From Sedimentitalea todarodis (lineage in GTDB: Bacteria; Pseudomonadota; Alphaproteobacteria; Rhodobacterales; Rhodobacteraceae): a stretch of DNA of 64,000 nucleotides. Below, piece by piece: positions 26,333 to 34,313 of this stretch. Both the position numbers and the translations under genes were made by a program. The stretch is from the NCBI RefSeq assembly GCF_032595355.1, contig NZ_JASMWN010000002.1, positions 248,001 to 312,000 on the forward strand, written 5' to 3'. Numbering within the stretch: the first letter of the stretch is position 1; each line of letters starts with the position of its first letter. Under the pieces are notes generated by a model. It saw only the letters and a program-made list of their open reading frames with translations. It ran no database searches and was not told the origin of the DNA.

Positions 26333-27534
26333 GCCGGCACCCCTTCCGGGCTGCCGATGGCCCTGTCGACCTCGGCGATCTGGTCGCGGGTCAAAACCGT
26401 TTCGATATCGCGCAGACCGTCATAGAGCGCCGCTGCGGCTTCATGCGCCTGATCCGACCGCACCACTTGCCAGCGCCGCTCGTCGCGCAATGCCTTGGCG
26501 GCGCGCGCACGGCCCATATCGGTCGCCACGCCGTCCGCACGCGCCAGCCCGGCGCGCCGGAGCAGGCGCAACGTCAGAGCTTCGTAAATCGGTTGACCCT
26601 GCGCCAGCGCCAACAGACCCTGGCGCAGGTGCACCCGCTTTTGAAACCGCAGATGCCGCAGCAACGCCGCCAGCGCACCGCGCCCCGGTGCCAGAAGCAG
26701 TGAAACCGTGAAACAGCCAAAGCTGACCAACACGATGATCGGACCCGTCGGCAGGTTCGGCGCCGACGCCGAGACCGCCGCCCCGACGAAGCCCGACAGC
26801 CCGCCGACGATACCGGCGAGCAGCACCACCTGGTCGCTGCGTTCGGTCCAGAACCGCGCGGTAACCGGGGGGATAATCAACAGTGCCACGATCAGGATCA
26901 GACCGACGATCTTGAGGCCGACCACCGTCACTGCCATCACCAGGCCCATCATCGCCAGATCAATGCGCGCCACCGGCAGCCCGCGCGCCTGCGCATATTC
27001 GGGATCAAACGCCACCAGCGTCATCGGTCGTCGCAGCAAGAGGATCAGCGCCAGCGTCACCGCCCCGCCAATGGCAATCACCATTGCATCGGCCCAGAGC
27101 ATTCCGGCAGTGGAACCGAGCAGAAAGCCTTCGAGCCCTGCCTGCCGCCCCGACCCCATCGTCTGGATCACGGTCAAGAGCACAATGCCGAACCCAAAGA
27201 ACACCGACAGAACCGCCCCGATGGCCGCGTCTTCGGCCAACCGCGTGTGTCGCACCAGCCAGCTGAGACACACAAGCCCGATCCAGGCCGAAATCGCAGA
27301 CCCGAGAAGCAACCCCACCAGATTGCGTCCGTCGCCTCCCAGCATCACCATGACGATGAACGCAAGGCACACTCCGGGCAGCGTGGCATGGCTGATCGCG
27401 TCGCTGACCAGCGCGCGTTTGCGCAGAAACAGGAATGTTCCGGTACTGCCTGCGGCAATGCCCAGCAGGGTCGCGCCAATGGCGACAAGGGTGGCGTTAT
27501 AGCCCAGTTGCAGCAGCAGCGCGTCGCCGAGCAT
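26329..27534 (-). CDS. Metal ABC transporter permease with C-terminal cytoplasmic extension (SitC/TroC-like)
   Basis: This 401-residue protein has an ABC-3 permease domain in residues 1 to about 290 (LFLRKRALVSDAISHATLPGVCLAFI is the family signature), followed by about 110 charged cytoplasmic residues (LRHLRFQKRVHLRQGLL to the end). Some Tro/Mnt-type manganese permeases have similar C-terminal extensions resembling winged-helix regulator domains, which supports a manganese rather than zinc system; ZnuB proteins normally lack it. It lies 3 bp after the ATPase gene and overlaps the second permease by 4 bp. Confidence 0.85.
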   Translation of the reverse strand: MLGDALLLQLGYNATLVAIGATLLGIAAGSTGTFLFLRKRALVSDAISHATLPGVCLAFIVMVMLGGDGRNLVGLLLGSAISAWIGLVCLSWLVRHTRLAEDAAIGAVLSVFFGFGIVLLTVIQTMGSGRQAGLEGFLLGSTAGMLWADAMVIAIGGAVTLALILLLRRPMTLVAFDPEYAQARGLPVARIDLAMMGLVMAVTVVGLKIVGLILIVALLIIPPVTARFWTERSDQVVLLAGIVGGLSGFVGAAVSASAPNLPTGPIIVLVSFGCFTVSLLLAPGRGALAALLRHLRFQKRVHLRQGLLALAQGQPIYEALTLRLLRRAGLARADGVATDMGRARAAKALRDERRWQVVRSDQAHEAAAALYDGLRDIETVLTRDQIAEVDRAIGSPEGVPA

Positions 27535-27537
27535 GGA

Positions 27538-28347
27538 TCAGGCCAACGCCGCCGCGGCCAGTTGATCGACCTGTGCCGTCGCCAAACGCCCGCCATAGGT
27601 CGCCTGCAGCGTCTCGGCTGTGAATGTCGTTGCCACCGGGCCTTCGGCCACCTTGCTGGTATTGATCAGGAACACGTTGTCGAAATAATCCCGCACGGTG
27701 GCAAGGTCGTGATGCACGACGACAACTGTCCGCCCTTCGGCGCGCAGTGATTTCAACACGCCGATAATGGCTTTTTCAGTTGCCGCGTCGACCCCGGCGA
27801 AGGGTTCATCCAACAGATAGAGATCCGCATCCTGGGCCAGCGCACGGGCAAGGAACACCCGCTGTTGCTGACCACCGGAGAGCTGGCCGATCTGGCGCTC
27901 TGCGAAATCGCGCATGCCCACGCGATCGAGGCACTCCAGCGCCCGTGCCCTGTGCACAGCGCGCACCCGACCCAACAGGCCCAGTTGGCGATAGAGCCCC
28001 ATCAGCACCACGTCGATCACGCGGGTCGGGAAATCCCAGTCGATGCTGGCACGTTGCGGTACATAGGCAATCCGCGCACGCTGGCGATCCAGCGGCGCAC
28101 CAAACACCTGAACCTGCCCGGACAACGGCTTGACGATCCCCAACGCGGCCTTGAGCAGGGTCGATTTGCCCGCCCCGTTCGGCCCGATTACCGCCGTCAT
28201 CGCGCCCGGCTGCACGGTCATGTCGACCGAAAACACCGCGGGCTTCTGTCCATAGGACACGGTCAACCCCCGGATCGCGAGCGGGCTGTCGACCTGCGGC
28301 TGTCGGTTGGCAATCGTGCCTTCCGATGCGATCAGCGCAATGCTCAT
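27538..28347 (-). CDS. Metal ABC transporter ATP-binding protein (SitB/MntB-like)
   Basis: This 269-residue ATPase powers the importer. Walker A is GPNGAGKSTLLKA, the signature is LSGGQQQRVFLARALA and Walker B is LYLLDEPFAGVD, followed by the H-loop VVVHHDLATV. YVPQRASIDWDFPTRVIDVVLMGLY matches the Q-loop region of manganese/iron-type ATPases. The ATG at 28345-28347 is chosen because it places the start 1 bp after the upstream substrate-binding gene stop, while the open frame extends inside that gene. It is part of the four-gene leftward operon. Confidence 0.93.
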   Translation of the reverse strand: MSIALIASEGTIANRQPQVDSPLAIRGLTVSYGQKPAVFSVDMTVQPGAMTAVIGPNGAGKSTLLKAALGIVKPLSGQVQVFGAPLDRQRARIAYVPQRASIDWDFPTRVIDVVLMGLYRQLGLLGRVRAVHRARALECLDRVGMRDFAERQIGQLSGGQQQRVFLARALAQDADLYLLDEPFAGVDAATEKAIIGVLKSLRAEGRTVVVVHHDLATVRDYFDNVFLINTSKVAEGPVATTFTAETLQATYGGRLATAQVDQLAAAALA

Positions 28348-28348
28348 T

Positions 28349-29311
28349 TCAAAACCCCGCCGATAGCTGGCCGGACATGCCGCGCGGCGGCACGACCGCA
28401 CCCAATGCGGCGGCAATCACCGTCACGTTATGGTCGATCATGCCAACATAGGTGCCTTCATAGGTGCCGTCAGGGCCCATCGCATCACTATAGAGTTCAC
28501 CACCAATCAGCACCTCGTGGCCACGCGCCGCCGCGCCCTCGACCAAGGCCCGCATGTTGCGATCCGAGACCGAGCTTTCCACGAACACGGCAGTAATCTC
28601 GCGCTCGACCAGCATATCCACAAGCGCACTGATCCGGTTCAGACCCGCCTCGCTCTCGGTCGAAATGCCCTGAATCCCCAGAACCTCGACATCATAGCTG
28701 TCTCCGAAGTAGCCAAAGGCGTCATGCGCCGTCAGCAGCACACGGTTGTCCTCTGGCACGGCTGCCATGCTCTCGGCGGCATAGGCCGACAGGGCATCCA
28801 GTTCTGCCAGATGCTCGGCGGCATTGGCGGCAAACACGTCGGCGGCGTCGGGTCGGGTCGCGGTCAGAGCGGCCTCTACCTGTTCGACCACCAACTTCCA
28901 CAATTCGGGTGACATCCACACATGCGGGTCAAATTTGTCGTCATAACTGTCATGGCTGCGCAAGACCGCGTGCGGCAAACCATCGGCAACCGCCACCACG
29001 TTGCGCTTGCGCGACAGATCCTGAAAGAAATCTTCCATCTGCGCCTCGAGATAGAGCCCGTGCCACAGAACCAGATCGGCGCGGGTCATCGCGACGATAT
29101 CGGTTCGGGTCTGCCTGTAGGAATGCGGATCAACGCCCGGCCCCATCAGCGCCCGAACATCGACCAGATCACCACCCACCTGTCGGGCGGCATCCGCGAT
29201 CATGCCCGTTGTCGCAACCACCGTCAGCGACGGTTCAGCCATGGCACGCCCGGCCAGCGGCAGCGCGAGGGCAACCAAAGAGGCAATCAGCAATGAACGA
29301 CGCAGCATCAT
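28349..29311 (-). CDS. sitA: Metal ABC transporter substrate-binding protein, manganese type (SitA-like)
   Basis: This 320-residue periplasmic protein has a signal peptide (MMLRRSLLIASLVALALPLAGRAMA). The cluster A-I metal ligands can be placed: histidine in GVDPHSYRQT, histidine in KFDPHVWMSP, glutamate in AVFVESSVSDRNM and aspartate in ELYSDAMG. The Glu/Asp pair with FVESSV resembles manganese binders such as PsaA, and the histidine-rich loop of zinc-type ZnuA is absent. The start at 29309-29311 gives the normal signal peptide and leaves the Mur-like box at 29377-29393 outside the gene. Manganese is likely; iron cannot be excluded. Confidence 0.85.
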   Translation of the reverse strand: MMLRRSLLIASLVALALPLAGRAMAEPSLTVVATTGMIADAARQVGGDLVDVRALMGPGVDPHSYRQTRTDIVAMTRADLVLWHGLYLEAQMEDFFQDLSRKRNVVAVADGLPHAVLRSHDSYDDKFDPHVWMSPELWKLVVEQVEAALTATRPDAADVFAANAAEHLAELDALSAYAAESMAAVPEDNRVLLTAHDAFGYFGDSYDVEVLGIQGISTESEAGLNRISALVDMLVEREITAVFVESSVSDRNMRALVEGAAARGHEVLIGGELYSDAMGPDGTYEGTYVGMIDHNVTVIAAALGAVVPPRGMSGQLSAGF

Positions 29312-29616
29312 CGGAGTCTTCCCATAAGGACAAGTCCCCACGAATATGAGAGTGGTTCGCAACCAAGTCAATGCTATTGCGAATTATTTGCAACTAAAAG
29401 TAGGATTCCGGTTGAAAAGCGGGGGGAACGCCACGTTGCTTGGCCCTTCACGCGCCTGATATTCGTGTTACCGGGGTAGATCAGGCCGCGACATCGGCCG
29501 GTATGGGACGATGGCGGCGATGCCAAACGCCCGCGCGTCTGTGGCAGAGTTGCCCGCCAGCTTGCCAAGTACGCGGCCCCATGCCACCCTGCGATCTGAA
29601 TTGAACTGGGGACCAA
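29312..29616. other. 305-bp divergent intergenic region between sitA-like gene and deoC
   Basis: The AT-rich part at 29345-29405 holds the Mur-like dyad in front of the transporter operon and a nearby GGTTCGCAACC half-dyad (29354-29364). The remainder, towards deoC, is GC-rich and shows no gene with a supported start. Confidence 0.6.
29377..29393. promoter_or_regulatory. Mur/Fur-like metal-regulator box upstream of the manganese transporter
   Basis: TTGCGAAT-T-ATTTGCAA is a 17-bp dyad whose 8-base arms match at all but one position. It stands 66 bp upstream of the sitA-like start. It resembles the TGCAAAT-type boxes reported for Mur, the manganese-sensing Fur homologue of alphaproteobacteria, and differs from the TGTTATA-type Zur boxes. 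Repression by Mn-Mur is inferred. Confidence 0.55.
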
Positions 29617-30606
29617 ATGCAGACCGAAACGATGCCGCACAGTTCGCTCCTGCCATTGGTGGCCGAACCGCGCAATCCGGGGATGGATCTGGATATGCAA
29701 TGGGTGCGCGCGGTGCAGGCGAACACGTCGGCGATCGAACGCCGCGCCTCCTCGCTGCCGGGGCGGCGTTCGTTGAAAAAGGACCATCAGGCCGCCTGGC
29801 TCTTGCGTGCGGTTACCTGCATCGATCTGACCACACTGGCCGGCGACGATACCGTGGGCCGGGTGCAGCGGCTTTGTGCCAAGGCGCGCCAACCGGTGCG
29901 CGCCGATCTGCTGGATGCGCTTGGGATGCAAGGGCTTACCACTGGTGCCGTCTGTGTCTATCACGATATGATCGCGCCGGCCGTACAGGCGCTGGCAGGC
30001 ACAGGTATTCCGGTTGCCGCTGTCAGTACCGGATTTCCCGCCGGGTTGTCGCCGTTCCACCTCCGCATCGCCGAGATCGGCGAGAGCGTTGCCGCCGGTG
30101 CGCAGGAAATCGACATCGTGATCTCGCGGCGTCAGGTGTTGTCAGGGAACTGGCAGGCGCTCTATGACGAGATGAAGACCTTTCGCGAGGCCTGTGGTGA
30201 CGCCCATGTCAAAGCGATCCTGGCCACGGGCGAACTGGGCACCCTGCGCAACGTCGGCCGTGCCAGCCTTGTCTGCATGATGGCGGGGGCGGATTTCATC
30301 AAGACCTCGACCGGCAAGGAAAGTGTCAATGCCACCCTGCCGGTATCCCTGGTGATGATCCGCGCGATCCGCGACTATTACCAGCGGACCGGTTACCGCG
30401 TGGGCTACAAGCCGGCAGGTGGGATATCCAAGGCAAAGGATGCGCTGGTGTACCTGTCGCTGATGAAAGACGAGTTGGGTGATCGGTGGTTGCAGCCCGA
30501 CCTGTTCCGGTTCGGGGCCAGTTCGCTTCTGGGCGATATCGAGCGCCAGTTGGAACATCATGTGACCGGCGCATACTCTGCCGGTTATCGCCATGCCATC
30601 GGCTGA
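29617..30606 (+). CDS. deoC: Deoxyribose-phosphate aldolase
   Basis: This 329-residue class I aldolase splits 2-deoxyribose-5-phosphate into glyceraldehyde-3-phosphate and acetaldehyde. The Schiff-base lysine lies in GADFIKTSTGKESVNA, and GYKPAGGISKAKDAL provides the second active-site lysine. TCIDLTTLAGDDT carries the conserved early aspartate. The length fits the longer, eukaryote-like branch; the first 45 residues are an extension with no clear motif. The ATG at 29617 follows CTGGGGA; a second ATG 15 bases on is an alternative start. It lies 51 bp upstream of an aldehyde dehydrogenase gene, which may oxidise the acetaldehyde produced. Confidence 0.95.
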   Translation: MQTETMPHSSLLPLVAEPRNPGMDLDMQWVRAVQANTSAIERRASSLPGRRSLKKDHQAAWLLRAVTCIDLTTLAGDDTVGRVQRLCAKARQPVRADLLDALGMQGLTTGAVCVYHDMIAPAVQALAGTGIPVAAVSTGFPAGLSPFHLRIAEIGESVAAGAQEIDIVISRRQVLSGNWQALYDEMKTFREACGDAHVKAILATGELGTLRNVGRASLVCMMAGADFIKTSTGKESVNATLPVSLVMIRAIRDYYQRTGYRVGYKPAGGISKAKDALVYLSLMKDELGDRWLQPDLFRFGASSLLGDIERQLEHHVTGAYSAGYRHAIG

Positions 30607-30633
30607 GCCGCCCCTGGCCCGTGTCGCGCCGTT

Positions 30634-30654
30634 GAGTATTTGGACAAAGGTGAA
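30634..30654 (+). repeat. Dispersed short repeat, copy 2 (GAGTATTT-N3-CAAAG-R-TGAA)
   Basis: GAGTATTT (30634-30641), GGA, CAAAG (30645-30649), G, TGAA (30651-30654). It matches copy 1 at 16442-16462 outside the three-base spacer and one purine. It lies between the deoC stop and the next start (30658), so its AAAGGTGAA end probably doubles as the ribosome site of the aldehyde dehydrogenase gene. Confidence 0.5.
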
Positions 30655-30657
30655 ACG

Positions 30658-32994
30658 ATGACCGTCAAGGAGATATTCGAGACCATGGAGTACGGGCCGG
30701 CCCCGGAAAGCGCCGCCGAAGCGCGGGCGTGGCTGGCCGGGCACGATAGCCGGTTCGGGCATTTCATCGACGGATCCTTTACGTCGCCAGCCTCCGGGTT
30801 CGACAGTCGCAATCCGGCGACGGGCGCGCATCTGGCCGGGCTGACGCAGGCGACGCAGGCCGATGTGGAAGCTGCCGTTGCCGCCGCACGCAAAGCACAG
30901 GGCAAATGGGCTGGGCTGGGCGGGCCGGGGCGCGCGCGTGTTCTGTATGCGATTGCACGGCTGTTGCAGAAACATGCGCGGCTGTTTGCGGTGCTGGAAA
31001 CGCTCGACAACGGCAAACCGATCCGCGAAAGCCGTGACATCGACATTCCGCTGGCGCAACGGCATTTCTATTACCACGCCGGCATGGCGCAGCTGATGGA
31101 AGAGGCGCTACCAGATGCCGATCCGTTGGGCGTCTGCGGGCAGATAATTCCCTGGAATTTCCCGCTCCTGATGCTGGCCTGGAAAATCGCGCCGGCGCTG
31201 GCCATGGGCAATACGGTGGTTCTGAAACCGGCCGAATACACCTCGCTGACGGCGCTGTTGTTTGCCGAGATCTGCCAGCAGGCCGGGGTTCCCTCGGGCG
31301 TCGTCAATATCGTCACAGGTGACGGCGCGGTCGGCGAAATGCTGGTCGCCGCCGATGTCGACAAGATCGCCTTTACCGGATCCACCACGGTCGGACGACG
31401 TATCCGCGAGGCAACAGCCGGGTCAGGCAAGGCGCTGACCCTCGAACTGGGCGGCAAGAGTCCCTACATCGTGTTTGACGATGCCGATCTGGACAGCGCG
31501 GTCGAAGGGTTGGTCGATGCGATCTGGTTCAACCAGGGTCAGGTCTGTTGCGCCGGATCGCGTCTGTTGGTTCAGGAGAGCATTGCAGAGGCCTTTCATA
31601 CACGGCTCACCGCACGGATGGACACGTTGCGGGTTGGCGATCCGTTGGACAAGTGCATTGATATCGGCGCGGTGGTGGACCCTGTTCAACATGCGGCGAT
31701 CACCCGTATGGTCGATGCGAATTCCGCAGGCACGCGCCATGTTGCCGCCATTGAGATGCCGGCAGAGGGGTGTTTCTATCCTCCGACGCTGATCACCGGG
31801 CTGACGCCATCAGACGCGCTGATGCAGGAAGAGATATTTGGCCCGGTGCTGGTCGCCACCACGTTTCGCACGCCCGATGAGGCCGTCGCCATCGCCAACA
31901 ACACGCGTTATGGGCTGGCCGCGACGGTGTGGACCGAAAATGTCAATCTGGCGCTGGATATCGCGCCAAAGCTGACGGCCGGGGTGGTCTGGGTGAACGC
32001 GACCAACCTGTTCGATGCCGCAGCCCCCTTTGGCGGAGTGCGCGAGAGCGGGTTTGGCCGGGAAGGCGGCTGGGAGGGGCTGCGCGCCTATACCAGGCCA
32101 AAGAGGAAAACCAGGGCTCTTGTGCGACTTGACCCGCCAACCGGCCAGGGTGCCCCTTCCGACCCTGTCAACCGCACCGCCAAGATGTATGTCGGGGGCA
32201 AACAGGCGCGCCCGGACAGTGGCTATTCGCAGCCCATCTTTGGCAAATCCGGCACGCCGCTTGGCCATGTCGGCCTTGGCAGCCGCAAGGATGTGCGCAA
32301 CGCGGTCGAGGCGGCGCAGGCGGCAGCGGGTTGGGCCGGAACCACGGCCCATTTGCGCGCGCAAATCCTGTATTACATTGCTGAGAATCTATCGGCCCGT
32401 GCGGATGAATTCGCCCATCGGATCAATGCCATGACGAGTGGGCGACAGGGCGCAAAAGAGGTCGACGCGAGCATCCAGCGTCTGTTCTCGGCGGCGGCCT
32501 GGGCTGACAAATTCGACGGCCAGACCCAATCCGTGCCGATCCGGGGCGTGGCACTTGCGATGAAGGAACCCGTTGGCGTGATCGCGGCCCTATGTGCCGA
32601 CGAAGCGCCGCTCCTGGGGCTGGTTTCGGTCATGGCTCCGGCCATAGCGATGGGCAACCGCGTGGTGCTAGCAGCAAGCGAACCCTACCCGCTGGCCGCG
32701 ACCGATTTCTACCAGGTGCTCGATACGTCAGACGTACCCGGCGGTGTCGTCAACATCCTCACCGGGCGGCACGCTGACCTTGCGCCGACCATGGCCGGGC
32801 ACTTGAATGTGGATGCGGTGTGGAGCTTTTCATCAAGCGATCTGTCGGCAGAGATCGAACGCGCCAGTGCTGGAAACCTCAAACGCACATGGGTCAACAA
32901 CGGTCGCGCAACTGATTGGTTCAGCGCGCAGACCGGGCGCTTCCTGGCACAGTCGACCGAGGTCAAGACGGTTTGGGTGCCTTACGGCGAGTGA
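30658..32994 (+). CDS. Double-domain aldehyde dehydrogenase of the deo operon
   Basis: This 778-residue protein holds one complete aldehyde dehydrogenase domain (about residues 1-490) and one partial domain (about 505-778). The first has IIPWNFPLLMLAWKIAPALAMGN, the glutamate motif LELGGKSPYIVF and the catalytic cysteine in NQGQVCCAGSRLL. The second repeats only the NAD-binding half; its equivalent of the PWNFPLL motif reads LCADEAPLLGL and it stops before any catalytic cysteine, so it is probably structural. Placement after deoC suggests oxidation of acetaldehyde to acetate, completing deoxyribose use. The ATG at 30658 is preferred over an in-frame TTG at 30640. Confidence 0.88.
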   Translation: MTVKEIFETMEYGPAPESAAEARAWLAGHDSRFGHFIDGSFTSPASGFDSRNPATGAHLAGLTQATQADVEAAVAAARKAQGKWAGLGGPGRARVLYAIARLLQKHARLFAVLETLDNGKPIRESRDIDIPLAQRHFYYHAGMAQLMEEALPDADPLGVCGQIIPWNFPLLMLAWKIAPALAMGNTVVLKPAEYTSLTALLFAEICQQAGVPSGVVNIVTGDGAVGEMLVAADVDKIAFTGSTTVGRRIREATAGSGKALTLELGGKSPYIVFDDADLDSAVEGLVDAIWFNQGQVCCAGSRLLVQESIAEAFHTRLTARMDTLRVGDPLDKCIDIGAVVDPVQHAAITRMVDANSAGTRHVAAIEMPAEGCFYPPTLITGLTPSDALMQEEIFGPVLVATTFRTPDEAVAIANNTRYGLAATVWTENVNLALDIAPKLTAGVVWVNATNLFDAAAPFGGVRESGFGREGGWEGLRAYTRPKRKTRALVRLDPPTGQGAPSDPVNRTAKMYVGGKQARPDSGYSQPIFGKSGTPLGHVGLGSRKDVRNAVEAAQAAAGWAGTTAHLRAQILYYIAENLSARADEFAHRINAMTSGRQGAKEVDASIQRLFSAAAWADKFDGQTQSVPIRGVALAMKEPVGVIAALCADEAPLLGLVSVMAPAIAMGNRVVLAASEPYPLAATDFYQVLDTSDVPGGVVNILTGRHADLAPTMAGHLNVDAVWSFSSSDLSAEIERASAGNLKRTWVNNGRATDWFSAQTGRFLAQSTEVKTVWVPYGE

Positions 32995-33032
32995 CCAAGA
33001 AGAACGAGGCGCGAAGGCCGATGCCCGCGACG

Positions 33033-33752
33033 TCAGCGTGGCGGATCATTGAAAGGGCAAACATCGTCTTCGAACGGCACATGACGTCGCCGGAACGGCG
33101 GGCCTTGGATGATGACCGGTTTGCTGATCCGATCCATACGAAAATGACGAAAGTCATCGCGTGCCGGATCCCATGCAACCAGATACCACACCGGTGCCAG
33201 GATCAGCATCGCTTGCGGCTCGACCTCGCGACGGGTGTCAACGCCTTTCGCATCGCGATATTGAAACCGAAGGTGCAAACGCTGGATAAACGCTGTTTCG
33301 AATGCGGGCAGCAGCGCGGTATCAATCGGCCTGAGATCCGATGTGTCCTGTTGTGGTGACAGATGGCCGATATGCAGGCAATCGAGGAAGCGGCGCAAAT
33401 CACGCACTTTGTCCGAAGGCAGGGCCTTCTCGATCTTTGCAAGCCCTGCATCTGCAAGATCGGAAAACGGTAGGCTCTGAGCCGCACGCATGGCGGCAAC
33501 GCTGATAAGAAGTGCGAACACTTCGGCAACGGACAGCCGCGCATTGGTTTGCACCGATTGCGGGTCTAGCTGCACCCCGCCACCGCGCCCGCTTTCGGCA
33601 TGGATGACAAAGCCTTCATCGCGCAGGGCGCAGATATCGCGAAGGACCGTACGACGCGATGCGCCGACCTCCTGGGCCAACACATCGATCGTCGACGTGC
33701 CGTTGCGGCGCAGGCTGCGTATGATTGCATCATGTCGAAGGCGAATATTCAT
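33033..33752 (-). CDS. HTH and WYL-domain transcriptional regulator
   Basis: This 239-residue regulator has an N-terminal winged helix-turn-helix of the HTH_11 type (DAIIRSLRRNGTSTIDVLAQEVGASRRTVLRDICALRDEGF) and a WYL domain in the second half, with the literal WYL tripeptide in LAPVWYLVAWD. WYL domains bind small ligands or nucleic acid and often sit in regulators of stress or metabolism. It is convergent with the aldehyde dehydrogenase gene and divergent from the RidA gene across 101 AT-rich bases, so RidA is the nearest likely target. The ligand is unknown. Confidence 0.88.
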   Translation of the reverse strand: MNIRLRHDAIIRSLRRNGTSTIDVLAQEVGASRRTVLRDICALRDEGFVIHAESGRGGGVQLDPQSVQTNARLSVAEVFALLISVAAMRAAQSLPFSDLADAGLAKIEKALPSDKVRDLRRFLDCLHIGHLSPQQDTSDLRPIDTALLPAFETAFIQRLHLRFQYRDAKGVDTRREVEPQAMLILAPVWYLVAWDPARDDFRHFRMDRISKPVIIQGPPFRRRHVPFEDDVCPFNDPPR

Positions 33753-33772
33753 TTCTATACGTTAGCACATTC

Positions 33773-33791
33773 GGTGACAATATTTGGCACC
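33773..33791. promoter_or_regulatory. Imperfect dyad between WYL regulator and RidA gene
   Basis: GGTGAC-N7-GGCACC forms a dyad with one mismatched pair in the short AT-rich divergent promoter region. It is a candidate operator for the WYL regulator on position alone. Confidence 0.25.
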
Positions 33792-33853
33792 AATTTATCA
33801 TATCCGATTTCCAGACAGTTCCATTCAAACAGTTCAATAAGGAAACACCGACA

Positions 33854-34249
33854 ATGCAACGCACCCCTGTAAACCCCTGGGATTGGTCCCTGAACCTTGG
33901 CTACAATCAGGCCGAGATCGTCACCGGCACATCGCGCCAGTTGATCTGTGCCGGACAAACGGCCGTAGATGGCGCAGGCAATCCCCAGCATCCCGGCGAC
34001 ATGCGCGGCCAGATCGGCCTGGCGTTGGACAACCTCGAGGCGGTTCTGGATGGCGCGGACATGGGCCTTGGCAACATCATTCGGCTTGGTATCTTTGCAA
34101 CCGACGTGGGCGAGGCGCTCAGGCACTTCGATCTTCTGGGACTGCGATTTGGCGCACACCAATGCGCCCCGCCGATGACGTTGCTGGGTGTCACCCGGCT
34201 GGCACTCCCCGGCTTGATGTTCGAAATCGAGGCCACCGCCGCAGCCTGA
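33854..34249 (+). CDS. RidA family protein (YjgF/YER057c/UK114)
   Basis: This 131-residue protein has the RidA fold: LICAGQTAVDGAGNPQHPGDMRGQIGLALDNLEAVLDGADMGLGNIIRLGIFATDV is typical of the trimeric family. The family's signature members hydrolyse reactive enamine and imine intermediates; this one lacks the arginine-containing C-terminal motif of classic RidA (its end reads TLLGVTRLALPGLMFEIEATA), so it may be a subfamily with another or no known reaction. The start at 33854 follows AAGGAAA. It is divergent from the WYL regulator and is followed by a strong hairpin. Confidence 0.82.
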   Translation: MQRTPVNPWDWSLNLGYNQAEIVTGTSRQLICAGQTAVDGAGNPQHPGDMRGQIGLALDNLEAVLDGADMGLGNIIRLGIFATDVGEALRHFDLLGLRFGAHQCAPPMTLLGVTRLALPGLMFEIEATAAA

Positions 34250-34266
34250 CGGGGCATTGCATGCAA

Positions 34267-34300
34267 GGCAACCATTCAGCGATTGCGCTGGATGGTTGCC
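34267..34300. terminator. Stem-loop between convergent RidA and M16 genes
   Basis: GGCAACCATTCAGC (34267-34280) pairs with GCTGGATGGTTGCC (34287-34300) around a six-base loop, with one G-U pair. It begins 18 bp after the RidA stop and 14 bp from the convergent peptidase stop. No T run follows on either strand, so it may end transcription weakly or protect 3' ends. Confidence 0.5.
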
Positions 34301-34313
34301 TGGGTCCGGTGCG

